From: Trichaptum fuscoviolaceum
Lineage: Eukaryota; Basidiomycota; Agaricomycetes; Hymenochaetales; Trichaptaceae
NCBI GenBank assembly: GCA_910574455.1
Contig: CAJSYZ010000009.1
Span: forward strand, 1,746,031-1,805,039
Direction: 5' to 3'
DNA: 59,009 nucleotides
This document shows, one piece after another, positions 42,901 to 52,274 of this stretch. The notes under the pieces were generated by a model that saw only the letters and a list, made by a program, of their open reading frames with translations, was not told where the DNA came from and ran no database searches. Numbering within the stretch: position 1 is the first letter of the stretch; every line of letters begins with the position of its first letter. Both the position numbers and the translations under genes were made by a program.

Positions 42901-44190
42901 GGCGAAGCCTGGTTCCACGCCTTGCTCCTCTACCCGCAACATCCGCAGATCCCTTCGGAATCATCGCACAAATGACGCTTGCGACAAAAGGCGCGAAGAA
43001 AAAGGAAAGAAGCAGGAGCCCCCGGAGCAATTGTGCCGGAAGTGTAATCGAACACAGGACTCGGAGCATGAAATGGATATTTTGGACGCGCCGCGAGACA
43101 TCCTAGCTTCGAACTCTCAGAACAAACGTGTAGCTCATGGTGAGAGTGCAGAGACGCTGGACAAGCTAGCATGGAACGAGGTGGAAGACAAGGAGAAGAA
43201 TGCGAAGAGACCAGAGGACGAAGAAGACGAGAAACTTGTCCAAAAGTCTTCTCGAAGGTCAACGCATCAGGTTTGTTTACTGCTCATCTACCATGGCAGG
43301 ACTCACCTTCAGACAATGAGTCACCTGCGCCGACATCAACTTCTACTGTGAGGCGAAAATAAGACAATGCGAAGCTGCGGTGGAGACTCGAGCCGTGCGA
43401 GAGCGCCGTAGACGCTTTCATGGAAAAAGGAGAGATTCATCTCTCGACAAGAGAATCTATCGCCTTCTCCTCTGTTCTTGTGCACTTCACGGCAATGGTT
43501 ACGCAGCAATTCGTATCTAGACCAGTCTCAAACATATCAATAAAGTTCCAACCCGATGCAATGTGCTATTCCCGCCTCCTGAGTATGTTTCCTATCTATA
43601 ACGCACTCTGCTGGATGCCCCAGACCGCGACGGTCTGCGCAATTGAAGTCAACTTGAGGAGAAGAATCGCGCAAGCATTACTGCAATAACCGGGACTCAA
43701 GCTTAGACCCATCTGTCTCTTGCCAGTCACGAAAAGCTCCAGTTAGCGAAACTCGAACTTCATCCAAACTCCAATCCCTATACTCACGTTTCCCCGCCGC
43801 AGTGACAATTATTTGAAATACACATTACTTCAGACACTATATAGATATTTATTTAAATACGTAAGAAACGAAATACATGTTTTCATATCCAAGCGCACTT
43901 GTTGGCAAAACTCCTTCAGAATACTACGGACATACAGTTATATACACTATATAGTTCTGTTAACATAATTATCAACAACCATAAGACTTGCTAAAGGTCG
44001 ATTCGTCTCGTTTGATAATATAGACTTTTGAAGTAATTTACACAATGACGATTCAGACACAATAAGTTCATTAAGTTATTCTCTTCAACACTTTTGTCTG
44101 CATTTACCGAAGATTCACAACCAACAAGACTAAAGAGTCCAAGCAATCAACCCGACACAATATTTATCCAGAACTACAACAACATTATCC
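42901..44190. other. unidentified sequence after the CLF1 relic
   Basis: From 42901 the frame fuses to a basic then acidic, low-complexity segment (Glu/Lys/Arg-rich, to ~43300) that is not CLF1. A frame at 43420-43689 has no recognised motif. 43700-44190 is AT-rich and lies downstream of the minus-strand F-box gene. Probably further degraded fragments. Confidence 0.3.
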
Positions 44191-45843
44191 TCAGGACTTT
44201 CCACAATCCTTCAAATCAATCGACCTTTGCCCATTCATATCCGAGACCTCACACAACATCAAAGATCTATACAGCTCAAAAATCCTTTCCACATCGCACC
44301 CATCCATCGTTTCTTTACTTGTCTCGATTGCAACTGTCCTAGTTTTCACGAATATCTTTCGAATTGTCGACGGCAACTGCAGTAGAATGTCCTCCACGAA
44401 AAACATTGTTGTGATTTCGACATCAACAATCGACACTCTTGAATTCGGAAGCTGAATAAACGTGAAGTCTTTCAACAATGGATAGTCATCCTTCAATGAC
44501 TCTAAACTCCATCTCCATCGATCTATCATTTCCGACCCACCATGCCAAGACCAGAAGTCAAATCTGACATAAAGAGTAGTAACGGATTCCGTCCTTATAG
44601 TGGATCTAAATCCAAGGAATGGCAGTTCCGGTCGGCCACACGTATCAACCACTAATCTTTTCACGTTCAGAAGAACCACCCTTCGATCTAACGCTTTCCC
44701 AACCCCATGTCGACAAAAGTCTTGAATCGCAAGATCCTCTATTTCGTACGCAGAAGATAGGAACTCGAGGAAGTCGTTGGCGTTCTTGTCGAATACTGTC
44801 AGGTCACAAACTTTAAGACGAGGTGCAAGCTCTTTCCGAATGAAAGCTGCGAAAAACGTATCGTCCTGTATGCACGTCAACATTGGTAGCTTCCATCTCG
44901 AATAGACTGCTTTTCCATTAGGAGTGTATTCCATCCAGTATCGCACGATAAAGAGTCGATCCAGATTATCCATTTCTGAATCCGCAAAGTTCCTGTTCAT
45001 CATATCCATGCTTTCCATCGACGCACATATCCTTGCTTCGCACCATCTATACGAATACCTAAATAGTGTAGCAATTGCACGCCCGTTTTCCCTTCTGTCC
45101 CCCCCATACACATCTCCCAACGAACACTCGTCTATTTCAATCTTCAGTCCCTTGGAACCCGCCCTTCCTACTATGACATCGATCATTTCTGGCTCCATCA
45201 TGTCCGTCAGAGTTATGCTAGCCCACATGCCAGACATACCCAAAGCAACAACTCGGATACGCCGATTAACTGTCGCCATCCTGAAAATCAACTTCCAGTC
45301 GCCTTCCGAGAGGTCAAGTAGGTTATAAATGATATCGTTCGGTAGATCGTTGAACTTTCGCCCAGTTGCTTTTGCTAGTTTGGGTACAGGAATAGACCTG
45401 TCCGTGCCAACTTGTCCACAACCTCCCATCACTAATGTAGAATGACATCTTCCGATTCGTGAGTCTTCCGCAGCCTCGAGCTGCACCATCCCATCACCAC
45501 GCCCTTCCTTGTCACCTTGCGACACATTGATATCTCGCCGCTTCCTTGTTTTCACTTCCCAGAATTTCCTCCTAAACCCATAAATTTCACTCAACACCCA
45601 GACCAACAATATAAACTCACTTTTCCATTTCCTCGTTCTAAATTGTAAATTAGCTTTAACTGGATGATAGTTTAGTACTTCCATACATAGTGAAGACAGA
45701 TTGACAAGCTTACCGCACGCAGAGACACAGATATGAGTATAAAGAGGAATGACGACCAACTCAGAATGCAGACCCATCCTCAGTGAAAAAAAGATTACAT
45801 AAGAACTGTCCACGACGCCCATTTTCTCACATAGTACTAACAT
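44191..45843 (-). CDS. F-box protein with LRR-like C-terminus, up to 550 aa
   Basis: Continuous frame from the ATG at 45843 to a stop at 44191. The F-box is near residues 165-215: FNDLPNDIIYNLLDLSEGDW...VNRRIRVVALGMSGMWASITLTD. The family block follows (MIDVIVGRAGSKGLKIEIDEC), then ~300 residues with leucine-spaced strands ending in MFFVEDILLQLPSTIRKIF. The first ~140 residues are hydrophobic and basic without a known domain and may include untranslated sequence; an internal start at the MVQLEAAEDS methionine is plausible. The part upstream of about 45179 is almost identical to 58160-58818, whereas the rest differs strongly. Predicted SCF substrate receptor; target unknown. Confidence 0.75.
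   Translation of the reverse strand: MLVLCEKMGVVDSSYVIFFSLRMGLHSELVVIPLYTHICVSACGKLVNLSSLCMEVLNYHPVKANLQFRTRKWKSEFILLVWVLSEIYGFRRKFWEVKTRKRRDINVSQGDKEGRGDGMVQLEAAEDSRIGRCHSTLVMGGCGQVGTDRSIPVPKLAKATGRKFNDLPNDIIYNLLDLSEGDWKLIFRMATVNRRIRVVALGMSGMWASITLTDMMEPEMIDVIVGRAGSKGLKIEIDECSLGDVYGGDRRENGRAIATLFRYSYRWCEARICASMESMDMMNRNFADSEMDNLDRLFIVRYWMEYTPNGKAVYSRWKLPMLTCIQDDTFFAAFIRKELAPRLKVCDLTVFDKNANDFLEFLSSAYEIEDLAIQDFCRHGVGKALDRRVVLLNVKRLVVDTCGRPELPFLGFRSTIRTESVTTLYVRFDFWSWHGGSEMIDRWRWSLESLKDDYPLLKDFTFIQLPNSRVSIVDVEITTMFFVEDILLQLPSTIRKIFVKTRTVAIETSKETMDGCDVERIFELYRSLMLCEVSDMNGQRSIDLKDCGKS
45179..45830 (-). repeat. recent duplicate block (5' half of F-box gene), copy 1
   Basis: About 650 bp matching 58160-58818 with only about five differences seen by eye (for example GCTAGCCC versus GCTTGCCC, and CTAAATTG versus CTAATTTG). 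It covers the leader, F-box and start of the family block. The boundary lies at ACATCGATCATTTCTGG on the plus strand. Confidence 0.9.
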
Positions 45844-46189
45844 TTCCTCTACCCCTGCTAGCGGGCTTTAAGACGTAAATGCGAAAAGCGCAAACTCTAG
45901 CAAAGAGAATGAACCCTAGATGAAGCCGTGAAGCTTCGCAGACTTCATTGCCAGGTTGATATTACTTTTCAGATGTTTCCTGTAATCAGCTCGAACAATC
46001 CGACTTATCCCGGACACTTGATGATTATACCCTTTTAAACTTTTTCTTTATCTAAATCTAGTTCTCGCTACTTTAGCTGGGTGTTCTATGGGTATACAAC
46101 TATCTGATTTCCTCACTAAAACGGATTTGGCCACGTTTTTCTGCCTTATTTGGGGTTTTCTGGATATATTTCGGCACATCAGGAAAACT
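45844..46189. other. intergenic, no gene seen
   Basis: No convincing frame; includes the promoter side of the 44191 F-box gene. Confidence 0.35.
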
Positions 46190-46260
46190 TCACTTGATTT
46201 GATTTGATTTGAGCCATTATAGTGACTGGAGGCCCTACGGCGCACTCAAGTTTATAACTC
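46190..46260 (-). mobile_element. LINE 3'-end copy, extremely 5'-truncated
   Basis: The minus strand reads GTGCGCCGTAGGGCCTCCAG then TCACTATAATGG and a CAAAT-type tail. This matches the tail of the LINE at 3340-4550 (GCGCCATAGG, CAGTCACTATAATGG, then AATCA units). Only the last ~70 bp of the element is present, as expected of target-primed reverse transcription that aborted early. Confidence 0.65.
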
Positions 46261-46729
46261 AATCAAACGCAGGGTGGGGATCTAAACTGTGGGAAGGATT
46301 AAGTATGGCGAAAATCGCTGATGAGAGCCAGGAAGTCATGCCCGTCACTTAACCGGTCTCCATTTGTCTGAGACTCTGCCAAGAATTAAATATTTATTAT
46401 ATAGCGCTGTCTGAGCCAGCTTGTCCCCGCCACACATGGAAAGCTTTGATTACATCAAACAAGATGTCCGTACTTAGTGTTCGCTTATGAGGTTTGTTAA
46501 TTATGGCCAAAAAAATCGCAAGATTCGGCTCCGCCAAGGACTCACAAAGACTCAGAAGCATAAAATCCGTTCATGTATTCTATGAATTTTAAACATGGAC
46601 TTTTCTCTTGCAGAAATGTCAAAATCGAATATCCAACCTCATAGCACACATTATTGCCTACTTCCTCGGCAGTACGCACTGTGGCCCTCATCGCAGCAAC
46701 GCGTTACGGCTGCTTGCACCCGACAGTCA

Positions 46730-48530
46730 TCATATCGCTATGTAGCCAGGCTTGTGAAGGTACTGTACATTGAGCTGAAGCACGAGGTCGAACTTATGAT
46801 CAGGGTCTGTTGTAACCTGTAACACCAGCTCCTTAAACGAAAGCAATTGAGTTAGTTTTTCTCTTGAGTTCGATGATTCTGAAAGACTCCGCTGCTCTTT
46901 CCGTACAGTCGGCAGAATCTCCACCACAGACTCCATATTTCCATGTAGGATTGCACTCTAATACTCGATAAGGTTCGAAGACAGGGAGTAACCAAACACA
47001 GTAATGTCTTTATCGGCAAGATAAACACGGTTGCGAGCGGGGATGTAGCCCAGTAGGTACTACCGTACGTTGGGCTATCATTCTATGACAGCGAGTAGAA
47101 GTCGAAGGTAGGGAAAGAAAACTTGCTTTTCAAAATGTGTTACGGTCTGTGTTTCACTGCCAATCAAATAGCTAAGCCGTTAACGACATTCGTTTAGATA
47201 AAGCAATCGCCAATCTACTTCGAGGTCTTGACGCTAAATTATTAAATTCAATTACGATACACAACGAAAAGTGAACAAGAAATCATACCTTTCAGAAATC
47301 TCAGCGACAACGTCAAATGTCTCGTCAATAACCTCTTCTGCTGTGTATACCTTAGACTCCACCGCTGCTTTGTACGCCTCACGTTTGAAGCCCAGGAAGT
47401 AGAGCGAGTCGTCGGCGATGATGCCCACGAGATTTCCAGACCCAGACCAAAATATCTACATCGAAAGTGAAATAAATTCCATTGAAGGTAAGATGAAACT
47501 GCACTTACACTCTTTGCATCTGCGTCGATCCTGCGCACGATCTCAACAGTCCCAAAAAACGACGAAACCGCTTCCACGAGCACATAGAAGAGCGCCACCA
47601 TGTAATCTTTGAACTGGCCACGATCAAGGGCCATTCATTGCCGGACTACTCCTCTCCTTCAAGTCCTTGTACACCCGCACCTTCGTCCGCCCCTCAAGCA
47701 CAACGTACGTGATCGAGCCTGTCGCCCATGCGAAGGAAGAGCCGCTGCCGAACGCCTTGTTTTGCCAGGCCAGCGCAGGCAGTGTAAATGATATACTCCC
47801 TGTCTCCGACGACGGTGATGAAGCACCCGTTGGGAGAGTGGTAAAAGGACATCGCGAAAATGACCGTCGTTCCGAGTACTCGCACAGACAGTGAGATTCG
47901 TTGACCTTCGGGCGTCTCGTCTTCCACAGCGCCTTGGAGATTGGCGGACAAGACTTCTGCGTTGCGAGTATACACCAGTTTGCCTGATGGGTCAATGCTC
48001 TTCGAAGGCTCGTCCGCTCGTCACGGCCAAGTTTGACCAAGACCCTTCGTCGTACCCTACGGCAACCTCGTCCCCTCTAGTCGGATGGTAATGTGTGCGC
48101 TTTCAAGAGCATAGCTCAAGGCATTTTCCAAAGTCCAGACGGTACGTACCGGAGATCCAGATCTTCATCGTACCATCCTCCGAACCGCTGGCGATGAAGG
48201 GCAGACTAGGGTGAAATACCGAATACGGCAAACAAAACGTTGTTGGTGTGACCCTTCATCCTTTGTACACAGCGTTTGCTGAGGTAGCCCAAGATTTTGA
48301 TTGTTTGGTCGTCACCGCTCCTGACAAGATATGACTTCTCTGCTCTTGGATAGAAGTCGACGCAGTTTACGCCGCCCTTCCCGTGCGCCTCGAGGATAAA
48401 ATTCGGCGTCAAGGAACCGAGCGACCACATCTTCGCGTACGATCAAGACAAGATGAGGCGAAGGTGTTGGGGTCCTTGGGTTGAATACAAGGATGCCAGT
48501 GTAGTGTGTGTGTCCTTCGAATATCACGAT
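46730..48530 (-). pseudogene. SEC27: SEC27 (COPI beta'-subunit) pseudogene
   Basis: SEC27 is the WD40/TPR coat subunit of COPI vesicles. On the minus strand, in order: IFEGHTHY near 48527, WSLGSLTPNFILEAHGKGGVN near 48425, [31 protein letters not shown] near 48245, VKLGRDE near 48035, NAEVLSANLQG, LSVRVLGTTVIFAMSFYHSP, VVGDREYIIYT near 47800, FGSGSSFAWATGSITYVVLEG, EIVRRIDADAKS near 47530, a retained intron, FDVVAEISER-type text near 47300, LADKDITVFGYSLSSNLIEY then a TAG stop near 46965, and KELVLQVTTDPDHKFDLVL ending near 46770. Frameshifts, the stop and missing WD repeats make it dead. The intron at ~47450-47510 shows DNA-level copying. Confidence 0.87.
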
Positions 48531-49078
48531 GCGGATCTAAGAGCCTGGGGACTATGGGTATTCGAAAGAGTCACAGTATCATTACTGCCGAACGGCGAAC
48601 ATTGTGGGAGTAACTTGAATGTGAAATAGCCGGAAATTATGGTTGTTGAGAGTGAATTTATAAGGTGATCTCTTGCAGGAAACAATACACATATTTGAAC
48701 ACTTAGCAGTGTCTGAGTCGAAGATATAGTAGAAGAAGAAGGTCGTGCCCAACACTCATGAACTTGGAAGAATGTGCTCTTTTCGACGGCGTACAGTTCT
48801 GTTACACTGTAATATATCTTGCGGTTCACGGAACCCCTCCAGAATGTATTGCCAATGTCCACAACTTCGATGTAATTGCTCACAAGGGCCATGCACGTAT
48901 ACTCACTGCTGAGCATCATCTATTTCTTAAACTTCACTGATATTCGTCCAACCAACCCAAGTCTCTGCTCCTTCGTCAGCGGTGCAGGAGGCGGAGGCAT
49001 TGTGCATATGCGCGTATTAAAGAGCTTAGTTTTTTTGTAAAGAACATTAAAGTCAGGTTTATAAGAAGGCAATAAAGA
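48531..49078. other. intergenic, no gene seen
   Basis: No recognisable frame; the right part is downstream of the minus-strand gene at 49079. Confidence 0.35.
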
Positions 49079-50330
49079 TTAAACGACTCTCTTCCAGATA
49101 CTACTTATACAAATTCCGCGATCCTTGCACTTCCTTCTTATCCGGGTCCTCAACTCCGACCAGGAAACGAATGTCATATGAAGGTGTTTGAGAAATAGAA
49201 ACTTCGTTGAGTCACATAACTTCCCCAGAAACGCCTTTTCAACTTCGGGCTCGTTTGATCCACGATAGAAATAAAGATGCTCGAGACACGGAAGATTCGG
49301 AATACAAGTCAATGCTTCATGCATTTGACAATCCAACACTTTGAGTCTTGTCATGTCTTGCAATGCGTGATTCAACTGCTCCGCGGTACCGTGATTCAAA
49401 CGAGGCATTCCATCTCCAATATCCAAGTGCACCAGTGAGCCCAACCATCCACGCAATGCGCCAAATACTCCATCAATATTCGCAGTCGTTCCGAACACAT
49501 CTTCGGCCAATGTCACATGGGGTTTTGTTAATGTACTGCTACACATAGCGCACAAAGCTGCAAACTGTGCCGCATTCAGGGGTTGGTTGTAGATGGTCAC
49601 TTCCTTTAGGTCCGGACAGCAACGTACTACGAGTGGTCGTCCTTCCACATCATAAAAGCTCCCAATAGTTGCGCAGACCTTCACAGACCTCAATGATGGA
49701 CAGCATCGGAGCAATTCGAACAAATCCCATCGCGTCCTCTCTTCATTTTCATCTTCCACTGATATCTCGAGCGATATCAGTCCATTCTTCATCCGAAGAA
49801 TGCTACGCAGTGTCTCCATATCCCTACTGAGCATTCGTCTAAACACAACGTGTGTTACGTTCGGACAGCTGTCAATGACGAAAAGGTATAACTTTGTCTC
49901 GATTGTCGGAAACGCGTTCACCATCAACGTCAGCCGTCTAACCCACGCAGCCTTTTCCAAGTACTCCGAAAGACAATCCAGGACATCTGACGAAATTTCA
50001 ACGGATGACCGACGCGAGGGCTCGTCTCCACTGAAGAAATATGGATCGTAATCGGGCAGCCAATACGCAGTATTTACGTCTTCACACAAACTGACATTAG
50101 ACGCGATCGAATCCGGGCTAGCCCAGCTAGCAACTTTATCTCCAAGTTCAATAGTATGATATATACAACGCTCGAATACTCGGTGCCACTGTTTGCACAC
50201 TAGAACCAAAGGTAGAAAGTACGACCGTGGTAGGATTCAGGAATGCTCGTCTACGACAGATCGCAATATCGTTTATAAGGATTAAATACCCCGCAATGAC
50301 CAGCAAGATATCGTCACTTAGTGTCGCCAT
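49079..50330 (-). CDS. F-box/LRR-like protein, probable single frameshift near its start
   Basis: A long frame of 376 codons (50209-49079) begins inside an F-box-like segment VLVCKQWHRVFERCIYHTIEL and continues through leucine-spaced repeats: VRRLTLMVNAFPTIE, CPNVTHVVFRRML, CCPSLRSVKVCA, CCPDLKEVTIY, LVHLDIGDGMPRL, LKVLDCQMH, LEHLYFYRG. The upstream frame (ATG at 50330) supplies the start of the F-box, MATLSDDILLVIAGYLI, but joins in a different frame near 50205; an unseen intron or a one-base slip is needed. It belongs to a different F-box subfamily from the 25, 30, 44 and 57 kb genes (no ITLTD block). A decayed copy lies just upstream at 50840-51250. Confidence 0.6.
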
Positions 50331-50839
50331 TAGAAATTATCGTTGAACCAAGCTAGGAAGGATGTTGATGATGAGATAAACATATTCTTATCGCTTTGTG
50401 CTGATACTCACAATGTTTAAAGGTCGCACTTGTTAGCACACACAAGACCAAATAGAACAAGTCATCACATGACCACGAAAGACGGACCTAAAGAAAAAAC
50501 AATAGCAAAATTCCAGCAGCATCTTTTACTTCAATAAGATACCTGAATCGAGTCCAACACACAACAATCCCTTTCATTGAGCTCCGTAGTGCGGAAATCT
50601 AATTATAAATATCTTATATTATAGTATATGATTTGGTTTTTCATCGAAAAAGTAAACCCCAAACAGTCAGATTTGCCTTTCGCATACATTACAATCGAAA
50701 TTCTTTTCAATCAGAATCACAGAGGTATGCATTTCTTTTTCATCTACGCGCCAAGTGTGATATGTTGTCACGATCCTTGCAATGACGTTTAACGCTTTTT
50801 CAAATATTTCAATTTGGTAGAATTATTAAGGTTCATTAT

Positions 50840-51250
50840 GCTTTATCATAACTTGCAATGCCTGATTCCAATCCTCGGCGGTACCATGATCCAACTCACT
50901 CCCTCCTCCCCCTTTAAAAACCACTTACTCGCCAGTACATCAACACAAATATGCCACCCAGATTGCCTAATTACCTACTAACCATACACATAAATCCCAC
51001 ATTGGTTACGTTTACACAGCTGTCAATGATGTAAAGGTACAATACGAGCTTGACTACTTGCACCCAGCATAACATTAATTTCATTCGTCTAACTAATGCA
51101 TCTTCTACATAGCCGACCGGAACACTTCTCAATTTCGACAGCTTTCAAAATTAAATCGCTGATTTGGTCCCAGTCCCAATCTTTGTTACCGTAAGTAGAA
51201 CCCAAAGAGACACCCATACGTGTTCTCTCTTAGCATCAATGCAGACACAA
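50840..51250 (-). pseudogene. decayed internally deleted copy of the 49-kb F-box gene
   Basis: Two blocks match the 49079-50330 gene in the same order and strand: 50858-50905 (CTTGCAATGCCTGATTCCAA, then GCGGTACCATGAT) against ~49354-49400, and 51001-51130 (TTACACAGCTGTCAATGATG, then TTCGTCTAACTAATGCA) against ~49851-49980. About 450 bp between them is lost. No open frame remains. Confidence 0.65.
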
Positions 51251-51304
51251 ACAATGTTCCAAGGGACAATGTCCACTTCTGTTCATTTGCTGCCACTATA
51301 TTTG

Positions 51305-51400
51305 GCAGCGGGAAGCTAGATTTTCACAAATACAATACCATGCTACCGCGCAGTACAGTACAGTTACGTTGAATTTATTGCGCACTACTGACTTGATTAA
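51305..51400 (+). mobile_element. truncated copy of the TACCGCG-rich TIR element
   Basis: GCTAGATTTTCACAAATACA then CTACCGCGCAGTAC aligns with the left end of the element at 23392, and GAATTTATTGCGCACT aligns with its interior near 23810. The middle is deleted and the right end is missing. Confidence 0.55.
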
Positions 51401-51667
51401 AGTGTAGATCTATCCGATTACCTCAATGATGAAGACGGCTTCTGAAGATACATGAAATCTCATCTGCCTCGGCGACGAGGGCGGATCCATCAGAATATTG
51501 TATCCAATGTTATATCCTCTTTCATACACATTTCCAACATGCATTTTTTCAGTATTTAATTCATGAAGATACAATATCAATCCATGGAAATATCATCTTC
51601 ACACAAGAAGTCCAAATCAGTTATATCAACTTCATTCCCAGAACGCATGAATGAACTCACTTCGGAA

Positions 51668-51943
51668 TCAACCACCACCTCGTCTCAACAACCAAATATC
51701 TGTATCCTCAACTTCCCAAAGCTTCCCAAACTCTGTTCCCCTTACGACATATCCTGCCTGTATGAAGAGATCTTTCTCAACCCACAAACGAGACTCGCGT
51801 ACAATATGAGCAGTAACCCATATACCACTATTATCATCGGTACGCGCAAGAACGAAGTCACCCGGATTTAACTTCTCTACACCTTCAAACTCAAAAATTA
51901 AACTAATACCAGTATCTATAGTTTTCGTACCTGAACAATGCAC
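51668..51943 (-). CDS. GD-F-V-x-A-R domain protein, partial
   Basis: Minus-strand frame of 91 codons without an in-frame ATG at its start, so either an upstream exon is missing from my reading or it is a fragment. It encodes LNPGDFVLART, then WVTAHIV, IQAGYVVRG, and LWEVEDTDIWLL, matching the C-terminal domain of the 5284-5844 gene in spacing and key residues. The long acidic N-terminus of that protein is not seen upstream. Function unknown; a Tudor/SH3-like fold is a guess. No internal stop, so it could be an exon of a live gene; a GTACG donor-like site near 51923 complicates the model. Confidence 0.45.
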   Translation of the reverse strand: MHCSGTKTIDTGISLIFEFEGVEKLNPGDFVLARTDDNSGIWVTAHIVRESRLWVEKDLFIQAGYVVRGTEFGKLWEVEDTDIWLLRRGGG

Positions 51944-52274
51944 TTAAGATATGATCAGAAATGATATAGCCAAACTCTTATTCAGCACATTTTAACTTAC
52001 AATTTGACGATCGTTCAGAACACGATACCAACACTACGAAAACACATATTATTCTAGCTGACTCAATTCATAATAAAATCTACACTCACTTGTACGATGC
52101 TTATAGCAAATGTTTAAACTTTAATATCACCGATAAATCCCCCAGTCAAAGATAGCTGGGAATTGGAACAAAAAGTATCACTCCCAAATGCGCGCCAGAA
52201 TTTTATCGATCACGTGTTGCTATTCGAGCCTGTGCAGCTAAGGTCTTCCGATGCCACTAGGCGAACTTCTCCCT

